In this document: positions 49,495 through 62,255 of the stretch, piece by piece
Layout: every line of letters begins with the position of its first letter
Position numbering within the stretch: position 1 is the stretch's first letter
Translations under genes and position numbers: made by a program
Source of the DNA: Casuarina equisetifolia
Taxonomy: Eukaryota > Streptophyta > Magnoliopsida > Fagales > Casuarinaceae
Reading direction: 5' to 3'
Assembly (NCBI GenBank): GCA_028551475.1
Contig: CM052355.1
Location: 8,122,001-8,186,000, forward strand
Length of the DNA: 64,000 bases
The notes under the pieces: model-generated
Told to the model about the DNA's origin: nothing
Seen by the model: only the letters and a program-made list of their open reading frames with translations
Databases searched by the model: none

Positions 49495-49534
<40 letters not shown>

Positions 49535-52500
49535 ACACTTGAACCGATATCCTCCGCTTCCTCACAGGGAACAGCCGGCACATCCTGTGCAACACCAGAA
49601 TGACTTTGCTGCTGCTGCACACTTGAACCGATATCCTCCGCTTCTCCACAGGGGGTAGCCAGCACATCCTCTGCAACACCAGAATGACTTTGCTGCTGCT
49701 GCACACTTGAACCGATATCCTCCGCTTCTTCACAGGGGATAGCCAGCACATCCTCTGCAACACCAGAATGACTTTGCTGCTGCTGCACACTTGAATCGAT
49801 ATCCTCCGCATCTTCACAGGAGATAGCCGGCACATCCTCTGCAACATTCAACGGTACTGGTCCAGAATGACTTTGCTGCTGCTGCTGCTGCGGCTGCACA
49901 CATGAACCGATATCGTCCGCATCTTCACTGGAGATAGCTGGCACATCCTCTGCATCACTCGAAGGTACTACTAGTTCAGATTGACTTTGCTGCTGCTGCT
50001 GCTCACTTGAACCGACATCCTCCGCTTCTTCGCGGGAGATAGCTGGCACATCCTCTGTTACATTCAACGGTAATACTCCAGAATGACTTTGCTGCAGCTG
50101 ACTTGAACTAACAGCTTCACCAGCTTCAGAGGAAACCGCAGGCGCAGCTTCTACCACATTCTCTGTACTAGTTCCTACTGTGATCTCATTTTGCTCAGCA
50201 AGGCGCTTTTGTTTAGCCTCGTTCTCAACTTTCCTCTGAAACTCCAAGGCCTCCTCAAGCTTTCTGTGCCCCTCCTCAGCCTCAACCCAAGCTTGCTCTT
50301 CCTGTTTCTCAAATTCCTCAGTGCTTAGAGGAGCAGCAACCTTAGGAGCGAGATTATAATTCCTAATCCTGAAACTGAAGCACAGTTTACACAACGTACG
50401 TGTGTTTTAGTCAAAAGTTGGAAAAGCAAAAGGCGTTCTGCAGTGGAAATAGGACAGTGAGAACAACACGAAGACTCACGCTTGGTCCAGATCGTACTGA
50501 GGACGCGGCTGCTTCTTACGATCCCCAGTTGCCTATAACAATGAATAATATATAGAAGTCACTTGGAACCAGTTCTGTATAGAAGACAAGTATTGCTAGG
50601 ATAGAAGGAACCAAAAGAAAACCAGTAATTAAAACCTTAGAATCCGTGGGATTTCTGTAAAATGGTTTCTTCTTTTTATCCTTCGACGTTTTCTGTCCTT
50701 TTCCTCGACCAGAACCTGATTTCTCGGTGTTCTGCTCCGCATCAAGACTTAGCTCTGCTAACAAAGCTTCTGATGCGGCATTAGCCTTCTCTGTAGCATC
50801 TTTTTCGACCTGATTCAGGAGGCGTGCCTACGTAGGAGAAATTTATCCCACTTCAAAACTGAGCCCGATAGAAATGTAAGAAAAGCCGAGTCAAACCTGC
50901 ATGAATGACTTCAACAGGGGGACCATGATCAACCGATCGTCACAGGTAGATAGCATTGCAAGCTCCAATCCTGTCCTCCGCATCCCAGCCTTAGTCACCA
51001 TGATTATCGCGTCAAGTTTGAGAATCTGAAACTCAAACTTTACACAGTGAGACGGAAAGGAAACAAAAAAATCATATCTTCGAGTTCTCTACGAGTTCAC
51101 ACTCACCTCTCTTCGAGTTCTCTCCGTTTGTGAGTCAACGTCGTCTTGTGCTTTTTGCAGAATGCTCCTTATCAGATTCAACTCCTCCTTAAGCTCAAAT
51201 TTACCTCTGTCCGTCACAGAATCGCCCTCCTCCTCAAGCTCTTTCTCCAGCTTCAACAGAAGCGATCGACAACTTTGCGGCTCGTACCCTGAAACTTTTT
51301 CCCATTTCTTCCGTTCTTCACAACATATCTCCTTAATACTCAGTAGTGGTTCTGCACGTCTCAGAATCTCGCACTTCCTCTTGCAAATGCGTTGCAGCCG
51401 TTCATATTCCGTTAAAAGGATCTGGAAGAACTCCAATCCCCGATTTCTGCTAGCATCTCTCGTACTTGTCCATGTCTCCAACTCCTCCTCAATTCGAGCA
51501 CCTAAAGACCACAACCAATCAACAAAAGTACCAGCGTGTGTAGGCACCTCTGCCGCATCATCGTCACGGTGATCACTAGAAGAAATCACTGCAGTTCCAT
51601 CATCAGGCTCGCTAATATCTCCTCGCAAGTATCGCTCATCAAAAATGAGATGAGAGAAGTCAGTGCTAAAAACAATCTTTTCTCGAGCGTAGCATATCTC
51701 ATGGTCAGCTTTCCCTTCGCCGAAGATGAGGTCGTAAAGACAGCGTAAAGCGCAAGTATTAATCAGGTCTTCCAGTTCACCTCGAAATACTTTAAGCTCG
51801 GCAACTTCTAAAAAGCATATCGAGAGGATCGTCTCGTGCAGCGAATAATACTCAAGAACCGGTTTCGGAATACGAAGTGACAATATCGTCATTATCAAGT
51901 TCAGAGACCACGAGAGAAGGCTCGGAGCAAAGCACTTGGCTCTTATAAATGATTCGAACCTCAAGCGGATGCTCTCGATGAGCACTGCACGTTTGTAATC
52001 GTCAGAGTAAGGCCACTCGATGCTCTTCGGATCTTCAGGAGATGCATTTTCCATGGTCTTGGCCGCGGCAATGGAATCCACAGGTTTCCAATAATCACCT
52101 CCAATTATATCCACAATTTTCTGGGGAACCATCTCCGGCAGAACGGATTGTAAATCCTCCGAAAGAATACCCAGATGGGCGTTCATGATATGGTTCATGT
52201 TGCATTCGGCATCCCGGGACCTTTCTCCACAGCACCAACACACAGAAAACTTCCACGTCTTCTCCTTCTTAGCGAAATCTATTCCTTCCATCAGAAGCTC
52301 ATTCGCCTTCCTCAACTTTTTCCGATTCAAATGCTCCTTCAACTCTTGAATTCCTATTTTTAACAATTCTCTCTTATCTTCGAAATTCATGGTGTTGTTC
52401 CAGTACCCTTTGGCTCGGTATTTGGTCTCGATGTTCGACACCAGTTTCTTGACATTCTTGAACTTTCTTTTTTCCGGCGAGTGCGTCGCGTCATCCAGCG

Positions 52501-53197
52501 GTCTCGTATTGATGATCTCCTCCTTTTTGCGTTCTAGAGCTTCAATCTCTTTTCTTGTCTCTGCGAGGAAGTCATCATTTATAAGCGGCCGTGACTCGTC
52601 CTTACGGTCCTCAGGTCCAAGATGGCCCTTCTTTTTCTTTTCGGTTTCCTCTAATAGCTCTATGAGCTTGTCTTTCTCATCTTTGATTCGCGAGGCTTTG
52701 TCAGAGGTTAACAATGATCCCTCAACGTCATAAAGATCTTCGACGGGGTCTGTAGGGTCGTCCAGGTGGAACGCCCGCTCGCACGCGTCCAGCACGTCGT
52801 TGTAATCGTATCCCTCAATGCCGTCCCTGACCCACTCAAAGAGAGCCAGGGCAAAGTGGCGCGCAAAGACGATGGAATTGGGGTTCAGTTCCACCGTGCG
52901 GCGGTTGCACTCAAGTGCGGTCTTGCGGTACTGGACTTTGGTAGCGGGGTTCCTGGCTCGAGCAGCGGCATTGGCGTAAACGCCGGCTCTGGTATTGTAA
53001 AGAAACGCAGAGTCAGGATAGCGGGAAACAGAGTCATCGCTTAGTTTCAAGGCTCTTCTAGTCTCCCCGCTGTTCGCAGCATCGAGGATGGCATTACATT
53101 CCTGGTGCATCTTTAATCTCTCTCGGAGCACATCGGCCCAAGGGGTGGTAGACGAAGTACCTGACTCTGCATCGGAACGTTTATTGGGACTAGCCAT
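48202..53197 (-). CDS. DUF627/DUF629 protein with C-terminal Q-rich tandem repeats (USP-related family, hydrolase domain absent)
   Basis: Six exons in phase (51107-53197, 50897-51025, 50636-50827, 50480-50532, 48641-50368, 48202-48544) encode about 1,511 residues. Residues 20-160 are the helical, TPR-like DUF627 region (LNPNSIVFARHFALALFEW). Coiled-coil follows, then a C2H2-like zinc motif at about 320-341 (CWCCGERS, then HIMNAH) opening DUF629. The block VEKDATEKANAASEALLAELSLD and the coiled segment EFQRKVENEAKQKRLAEQ are also family hallmarks. Plant relatives (for example At3g47890) then carry a ubiquitin-specific protease domain. Here that domain is missing. In its place are about twelve acidic, glutamine-rich repeats and a short tail. 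Activity as a deubiquitinase is therefore not expected. The last junction (48641 to 48544) is the least certain, but the final exon continues the same EQNE and QQQ style in the chosen frame. Confidence 0.8.
48770..50140 (-). repeat. Coding tandem repeat, acidic and Q-rich
   Basis: About twelve units of 28-45 residues share the pattern (S/P)xEDAEDIGSS, then a Q run, then (S)HSG, then usually PLNVAEDVPA. Units in the middle (about 49560-49800) are short and nearly identical. Units at the 3' end add KLQEQPRHSEDTEDIGS. The grading suggests several rounds of unequal exchange. Confidence 0.9.
49498..49533 (-). repeat. (CAG)12 glutamine tract
   Basis: Twelve CTG triplets on the plus strand, read as CAG on the coding strand, give a run of about 13 glutamines within one of the protein repeats. 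It is the longest pure triplet run in the window and is likely to vary in length between individuals. Confidence 0.93.
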
Positions 53198-53263
53198 TTT
53201 CTTGGAGGGAATGGGGAAGTGGAACTGGGTAAATTTGGAAGATAATGGGATGGCGTTGCAGGG

Positions 53264-53273
53264 GTTATATAGT
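53264..53273 (-). promoter_or_regulatory. TATA box of the DUF627/629 gene
   Basis: ACTATATAAC on the minus strand, about 70 bases upstream of the ATG at 53197. It sits only about 120 bases past the stop of the methyltransferase gene on the same strand, so this promoter must overlap or adjoin that gene's 3' UTR. Confidence 0.55.
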
Positions 53274-53394
53274 CGGTAACTGAATCAGAAATCAGTTGGA
53301 AATCAATTGACTTCTGGTTAAAGAATAATCTGATATGAATAACATAAACAAAGTAAAGTAAAGTAAAGAAGAAAGTGGATGCTAAAAGGGGGTA

Positions 53395-56300
53395 TCAGCA
53401 AATCTCAAGTAGGCAAACGCATTCAATATGAGGAGTGTGAGGGAACATGTCCACCGGTTGAAGGCTCTTTAGCGCATAACAGCCTTCGATATTTTGCTCT
53501 CTCTGCAACCAAATTTCGAAATTATCAGAATAAGATGAACCCCAAAAGGAAACCAGAGAGAAAGAAGCAAGCATAGGGTTGACACATACTATGCCATGAC
53601 ATAGATAGTCGAGGTCTCGGGCACACGTGGCGGGATTGCATGATACATATACTATACGAGGTGCCTTAAGCTTTAGCAGAAATTTGATTAGCTTCATGTG
53701 CATTCCTGGACGGTTTGGATCTGAACGATTTCATTTTGTCAAACCCAAGTTCAATGTAGTCAAAGATTCATTCAAGTGAAGTTAGGTATGTGAAAACAGG
53801 TAAAGCCACGTATTAACCTGTTATGACAATGTCAGGCTTGGGGAAGTTGTTGCCAAAGCTTTCGTCAATTTTGTTAAGATCTCCTTGGACAAATGTGGCA
53901 TTCTCGATGCCATTCAGCTTCGCATTCAAGCAAGCGTCTGCAACGGCTTGAGCAACAACTTCAAATCCATATACATGGCTGACCCTGAAAAAATCTTGAC
54001 TACGTCAAATTTTGATTCTTTTGAAATCTGTACATATCTCATATTATACTCGGGGAAAGGGAATTTGTTGAAATCCAAGACGTGTTTCACATTGCCAATA
54101 AGTCGAAGCAAATGGAGGGAAAGAGAGACTTACTTTCTGGCAAGAGTCAAACCAATGGTGCCCGTCCCACAAAACAGGTCAAGGACAGTTTCTGATCCAT
54201 CTCCTTTTAGACCAGCACATTCCTCTATTAGTCTATACAAAACCTCTGCCTAGCCAGTATAATTAATTTTAGTTGCATAGTAAAATGGGAAACTAACCAA
54301 GAATTTAATTAACATACCTGCTGAGTGTTCGTCTGGAAGAAAGAGTTCGCCGATATTTGGAATGTGAGCCCCCTTAAGATCTCCGTGATGCTAGATTTCC
54401 CATAAAGAGTGTATTCCTCCTCCCCAACTGATGTGTTACCAATGGAGGTGTTGACATTATTCATTACACTTACCTAAGGATCGTAAAGAAAAGAAAAAGT
54501 TAAAAGAGCCCGAAGGTATGAATTCACAAATCCAAAAAGTTAAATGGTTCTGTACACTGAAAACATGAGCAATGAAAAAAAAAAATTGAGCTAGGACTAG
54601 AAATTGATATCCTCACAGCCGCACCCTCACCTACTGGAAAAGAGAAGCAATAAAACATGGCTTAGGAATTGATGCAGGCTAGATCACCTTACCAGCCAGC
54701 TTGGATTGGTTTTACTCGGGGTTAATCATAGTCATACAACCCCAAGAAAATAGAAAAGAAAAGATCACTTATTGAGTTTCAGTAGATCAAAGGCTGACTG
54801 CTTTAAAGCACGGAAGTAATATTACACCATAAATGAGCTTGAACTATTTAATACAAACCACTTCTGGAAAGGATGAAATTTTCTCAACTAGGGGCTTCAG
54901 CAGCCCTGGTTTGTAAGACGAGGTCACAAAATTAACCATAAGTTCAGGAAGACCAGTCTTCACGTCCCTGGAACACATGTAATATAAGTATTGCGCTGAA
55001 AATCTCTTATGACGGAAGAAACACCATTATAGAAAAGGAAAGGCAATGCAGTGATAATAAAGAAAGCCATGGATATAACCCAAAAAAATGATGCTGCACC
55101 CATTTCATGATTACAAAATTACCCCGAGGGTAAGAGCTTCAATCAACAAAATTTCTAATGGCACACTCAACTCTATCATTCTGATCAAATTCAACAATCT
55201 TATCATTTTACAGCATAAGTATAGATATATCATTCGACCCAGAACAAGCTCAGGTATGAGATACTCATAATTTTCTAGTCCAGCAACTTGAAGCTCGACC
55301 TTTGATCCCTTTAAATCAATTCAATGCCTGATCAAATCTTAAATAATCCGTTTCAGCAAATTAATGTCCACATAAGACTATTGACAAACCACTTGTGTCT
55401 CTGTTCCAACAAATTTTTTGCACCTATTTATTTCTTTATTGTTTGAATAGAATCCATATATTCCAAATACATGCATCTTCAACTGCACATGCAAGCACAA
55501 AGATAAAAACTACCCCAAGTTGAATACTGGAAACAGACAAGTCCTGATCATAAAGATATGACACAAGTTGCAGAAACTACAGTACCTTCCAGTCCTCAGT
55601 ACTAGATGCTTAAGAAATCCAGCATGAGAATGAACATCATACGCCAAAAGGCCTAGTTGTGGATCTCTCCAACAATCTTGGATAGTTGCAAGAACCTATA
55701 TACCAGAATGCAAGTAAAAAAACCCAGAAAGATCAAATTTCCCTGACATAATAATAAACAAATTTGTCAACAAGAAAGCATTCCACCAAGAGTAAGTAAA
55801 GTATAAATAGAGGGCGTAAACTTTTAGCTAAAAACAAGTAAATAAAGAAGATAAATCCCAAAAGTCATTTCATAGGAATTGATAGAATGGTTGGTGAGAA
55901 AAAAGAGGGGAAAAAAAGAAACAAAGAAACTGTATCGGGAAGTTTAGGGCACTCTGAACCAATTCACCAGAACTTGGTACTGTAGAGAATTGACTAGGGA
56001 AGTTATATTTTTAGCAACCTAAGAGGAAGATGCATAGGAATGCTTTGCAACCTAACACAAAGAGGAATAGGATTGCAAAGCATCGTGCAGTAGCCTACAA
56101 ATACTTTTGCAGTAATGTTCCAATAAACTAACATAAGCCTAAAGAAATGACCATTATTGACAATAAATCTTTAGATTGCTTCTATCAGAGTTTGGACTTA
56201 AGCTGCATTTGCCTGTTACGGGAAAGAAAATACCACTGCTCCCCTACATTAATTTTCAAATCATTACTAATCAACATGCATGAAAGCAAGGATATCCTTC

Positions 56301-59300
56301 CCAAGGACTCTTTAGCAAAATGCAATGCCTCAATATACTCAATGCAGTGTTTGGTTGTTAAATTTGTAGATGCCATGAAAAACAGATTTCTAAAGACTTT
56401 CCTCAAAGTAGAAAATTCTATACAGCTGCTTATATCCTATATTGACTCCATGGATGTTGGGTGAATTGCAGCATCGGAATGCAATGCCAATATGAAAAAT
56501 ACAAAGAAAAAATCAATTTTGAGGATCCTTTGTTTCAATGATATGCCATTGGAACAATGGAAGGTGTCATACCAAAATGTTTAGATGTGGGACTGGCATA
56601 AGTATAATCAAACGAATAAATTGAAAACCTTTTACATAAGCCAACAAAATTTAATGTAGTTTGGAACACCTCTATCCACGGGCAATGGCAACCAAAATCC
56701 ACCATCAATGCCATTAGTTACACCCACACAAACTCCTGAAAACAACACCTACAACCTCTCAAAAGCCTCATAAACACAAACTCAGACCCTCACAAACAAA
56801 AACAAACCAAAAGACAAATATACCAACTCATTTCCTCAATCTTTAATCTCTAAACACTATCACACTATTCTCCCCGGAGATTTATCTGAAGCCAACACCA
56901 CCGAATCCTTAGAAGCATGTCTATTAATTGCCACAAGTACTAAAATTTTACTTCTTTGGCAAAGATTCCATACAAATATAACTCAAACATGTGAAAAAGC
57001 CAGAGGTTTTGGAAATTAGTCCTCCATCCAATTTGAAGCATCCACAAAAAGGAAAGCATCTAAGTAATAGCATAAGGAAAAGTCAACACACCATATTGGC
57101 AGCCTGACTCTGCAGTAAGCACTTGTTGATGTTCAGAATCTTGTCAAAAAAACCAGGAACATGCAGTCCAAGTGCATAGCTCCCATTACGATCTTGTTTC
57201 TCTGATAACAATACCCTAGGTAGCCACTCTTGAGAACTAAAAGAGAACTCCATCTGCAGAAGCAGGAAAGTAGCAGCTAATAATTTGAATAATCTTCAGC
57301 CAACCTACTTATGAACCTTTTCGTAATAGCCAAGTACAAAGTCCTTATGAATTCCAAAGTAGGTAGAAAGATAAGGTTGCACTGAATTATACAGCCAAAA
57401 TAAGAAGATTGTACGATGTGTACATAACATGTTGACGTCACCGAAATAAGAAAAACTGACGTAATGTGTTGAAAGTAGAGGCATTTAAGATACAGGCTCT
57501 TGTTAAATGAACAGCTCTCATTATGGAAAACCAAAACTTTAACAAGTTTTTTATTGTAAAAGTATGTAAGTATCCAGCTTAAGAGTGTCCCATATCATCT
57601 TTAAACACTGGTTGTCTTTATCTACATTGATTTCCACAAATGAACCAGTGATCAATTAACAAGGCAACAAATGCTTTAATAATTGAAGGCATTCTATTTT
57701 AAGTTTCCTACCATAAAAGCAACTAAAATCAAACAACACTATTAAGCATAGTAGTGGCAAAAAAACTGAACATTTCCAGTCAATCTGAACTGCAATCTGG
57801 TGAGACTTTAAGGCCAAGTGGAACCACTTATCGCAAAAATGCCAATATTTCAATCAATCAAACATGATTTATTCTTAATCTACTGGAAGAGAAAGGATAA
57901 CTACTAGAATTATTGCATGTGACAAAATATGGATCAATCAAGTTGACAAGTTGTGTGTTCTGTGCTAACCTTGTTCCTATAATGGAACTGGATATCACAG
58001 GCAACAATCGGCTTCATGACGTTAAGGGATTCTAATTCATTACTCGAAAACTTGCCAACGTGTATCACCAACTCAAAGACTTGTTGCTCCTTGGCTCTTA
58101 TCTGAGCTTCATAGGAGAGGTTTTGCGTTTTACATCCTCCACAATAATCAGCATACTCACAAGGGGCATCCACAAAGTCCCTATGAGGAGATATTGTCTT
58201 TATCTTACTCACCTGCACTTTTACAAAAATTTAAACAAAAGAATAGGCAAAACTGTAAGTTTTCAGAAAAAAAAAAAAGACAAGGATGGAATGAAAAAGA
58301 AGGATACACAGGTCCAGGCATGTGAATCACAAACTAAACCACATTATAATCGCAAGTGGAACCACTCAAGAGGTTGTATTTTTGAGTCACCACCAATTCC
58401 CAGCGAAGAATGACAAAATCGTCTTTCTCGTACTTCTATTTCTACCAATGTTTTAGTTTCTCTAGACATTGAGGTGGTTGGTCATAATCTAAACAAACAT
58501 AGATATGATAAAAGCGATGGCTTTTTGCTAAACAAAGTGTCTATAGCAATTTATAATAAACAGAGTTGGCCCAAACTGTTTAAGTACTCTAAACATAAAG
58601 AGGAAAGCCCAGTACAAATTAAAAGAGCCAAAAAAAAAAATCTAATGACATATCAAATAGTTCCCAGCAAGGACAGTAATATAAGTGCACATAATGCTCA
58701 CTTTACATTTGGTTGACAGCCCCTTTCATTAAATCCAATGAGACTTATAAAAAGCCATATTACCTATCCATGGTATTAACTTTTGGATCTTACAAATGTC
58801 TAAGATGATCCATATCAAGTAGTCGAGAAAAACAGCATGTCTAATCTGGAAGAACTTTGGGTTTAAACAAGAACTTCCAACAGGTTCCTTGTTTTGAAAA
58901 CTATAGCAGGAGGCAGAAATAACTTCCAAGTCATCAAAATTGCATCATCTAAGAAGCTAAGGAAGCGACGCTGATGCAGCAGGAAAGAGAGAAATATTGG
59001 TGTTCTGGAGCTAAACGCTACGTCTTTTGAAACGGATTCAAGATGAAGTATAGAAGTTCGTGAACAATAATCAAAATACAAGAGAATTCTTAGTCAATTA
59101 TTGCACAAAGGGTGCATCGTCACCGTTTAACTACCTAGCTTAGCCTTCACAATAGTGAAACCAAAAACTGCAGAAGAATGAGATCAGAATTCTCGTTTTA
59201 TTTTCTTTTGGGTCATGTAACCTAATTTTGCCTAGAAAGTACAACCTCACTTCCACACCTCGAATCTCCTCGCATGGATACAACTGCGGAAACCAGTACT

Positions 59301-59850
59301 AAGTCGCTCAACCTACATTTGACTGTTCACCACCTGAGCTCGGACTCAACCCAATCACACATGACTTCTTCCTGTCGGCTGTGGGTTCAGAACACACTCA
59401 CACAAAACCATGGACCTCCAAACTTGAACCAAAAACAGCAAGTAAAATAAAGCCAAGGTCTCATTTCCCCGTTTTCATAACATTTTCTCAACAACTAAAT
59501 GAAATCCCATAAAATACCTCAGCATAGTTCCCCTTCTTCCGACTGACGCGCCCAACGAATCGTTCCCCTGGGAGTGCACGGTCGCACATGACAACGAACC
59601 CCGTGTCCGCCACCTTGCACAGACCCTTTCCCTTGAAAGCCAGGGACTCACACACCAGCTCCAACGTCTGCCCACGCTTGGGGAAGTAGGGATTCTTCCG
59701 CTCACCGCGCTCCGTTGTGATGGACTGTTGGAAGTCATCAGCGAGAGATGAAGAGGACAACGAGGCGAGAGTTGATGAGTTCCGAAGAGTGCGAAGCCAT
59801 GGGCTCGTGCTACTCACGTGCCAGAGGCTATGGCTCTGCAGAGTCCGCAT
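53395..59850 (-). CDS. TrmA/RumA-type RNA (uracil-5-)-methyltransferase, probably plastid-targeted
   Basis: Ten exons in phase (59518-59850, 57970-58212, 57092-57253, 55586-55695, 54859-54967, 54318-54473, 54134-54249, 53818-53984, 53590-53720, 53395-53502) give 544 residues. The enzyme transfers methyl from SAM to C5 of a uridine in tRNA or rRNA. Residues 1-50 are Ser/Leu/Arg-rich and nearly free of acids, like a plastid transit peptide. A TRAM-like domain follows (TLELVCESLAFKGKGLCKV). An Fe-S cysteine set CEYADYCGGC lies at 129-138, with a possible fourth ligand near 237. The SAM motif LDLFCGTGTIG is at 394-404. The nucleophile is Cys493 in YVSCNPATC. The C-terminus has LQPVDMFPHTPHIECVCLL, which includes the catalytic glutamate. 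The start is the first ATG in frame. At3g21300 is the recalled relative; whether tRNA U54 or rRNA is the substrate cannot be told from sequence. Confidence 0.92.
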
Positions 59851-60924
59851 TTCCAAGCTCGGAAAGCCCCTGGCCTTCCCAAGTCGGCGGGAAAGGTAGA
59901 AGCCGCTGCTTCTAGTTTGGAGATTGGGATATGGGGTAGTTTAGTCATTCCAGAAACTAACGGGCAGCCATTGTAGAGCGAATCTTAGGGAAAACAATGG
60001 ATTTAAGTAATTACTTTTATAGTTTTGCAAAATTGTTACCCAACACACTATAATGATAATGATGATTATAATGTTAAAATTCAATACATATTCTACATTG
60101 TCAAATTTTAAGGCAAAATATCAGTCATTTAATATGATATTAAAATATAAATTCAAGTGAATACATTTCATCTACAAATTCGATAATCTAAAGTGGTTTA
60201 ATATATTATATATATATCAAGTACAACTCTCATAATTTATGTTGATTGCAAAGAGAGTGTACAAAGTGGTGTAGTAAAATTTTAATTTATCTAAACCCCA
60301 TTTAGAATCTTCCTTATGAGAAATAAGTATGAATAAATTTTTTAATATTATATCAAGCATAAGTATGGATAATTTTTTAATATTATATCAAAATTTTATT
60401 TTCATTAAAGAATTTTTTCATACTGAGTGATGAAACATATTGGAATAAAATGTCTTATGTTATCAATATACTTGCACCCTATATTTCTTATGTGTACAAA
60501 TATTTTTATCTATTACACTTGGTTTTAATTAATAAACTAAATATTCTGAAAAAAAAGTTGATAATTATTTCTTAAAACAAAGAATTATATAATTGGATGT
60601 TTATTCTCTTAGTTGCAAGGCTTATTAGCTCAGTAATATGTTAGTAAGTCTCATTGATCATTAGATCTTGAGTTCAATATTGAAAACTTAAAAAGATCCC
60701 TTTACAAAAAATAAGAAGGTTATTGAGTGAATCACAAGTGAGATTTCACTCTTAAATATTGGATCTCTTTTTTATATAATTGAAATTCTTCGTTTAAAAG
60801 ATAAGTAAAACAAAAGAAGCAAGGAAACAACAACCTTTCCTCGTTCAGCGATAAGGAAACGACAGCGTATGATCTCAAGCGAGTAAAACCATCGTCAGCC
60901 GTCTGATCTTCGCAGACACCCACC
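59851..60924. other. Head-to-head spacer between the methyltransferase and eS30 genes
   Basis: About 1.1 kb, mostly very AT-rich. The methyltransferase promoter lies at the left. A tRNA-like short repeat lies at 60615-60700. No gene is seen. Confidence 0.55.
60615..60700 (+). repeat. tRNA-like stretch, possible SINE remnant
   Basis: TTAGCTCAGTAATATG resembles the A box region of a tRNA promoter. TTGAGTTCAATATTG, about 35 bases later, resembles a B box. The sequence cannot fold as a tRNA. This pair at that spacing is the usual head of a plant tRNA-derived SINE. Confidence 0.3.
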
Positions 60925-60955
60925 TTATATGCTCCCCCGAAACCCAAACCCTAAA
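60925..60955 (+). promoter_or_regulatory. TATA-like element and telo-box of the eS30 gene
   Basis: TTATAT at 60925-60930 and the telo-box AAACCCTAAA at 60946-60955 lie about 80-110 bases upstream of the ATG. The same kind of telo-box marks the eL28 promoter in this window. Confidence 0.65.
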
Positions 60956-61034
60956 ACAGTAATAGTTTGCCTTCTCTCTTTCACATCTGTTTTGCCGGCG
61001 CGTCCATCCGAGAAGGAAGCACCAAGACTGAATC

Positions 61035-62255
<1,221 letters not shown>

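Noticed and set aside
49498..49533. Reading the CTG run on the plus strand as a leucine-rich coding repeat
   Set aside because: The minus-strand frame continues a conserved protein across this run; the plus-strand frames are only shadows of it.
48637..50394. Treating the Q-rich repeat region as an independent glutamine-rich protein gene
   Set aside because: Its 5' end is an exon whose acceptor and phase join exactly to upstream exons of the DUF627/629 gene, and its first 80 residues match that family.
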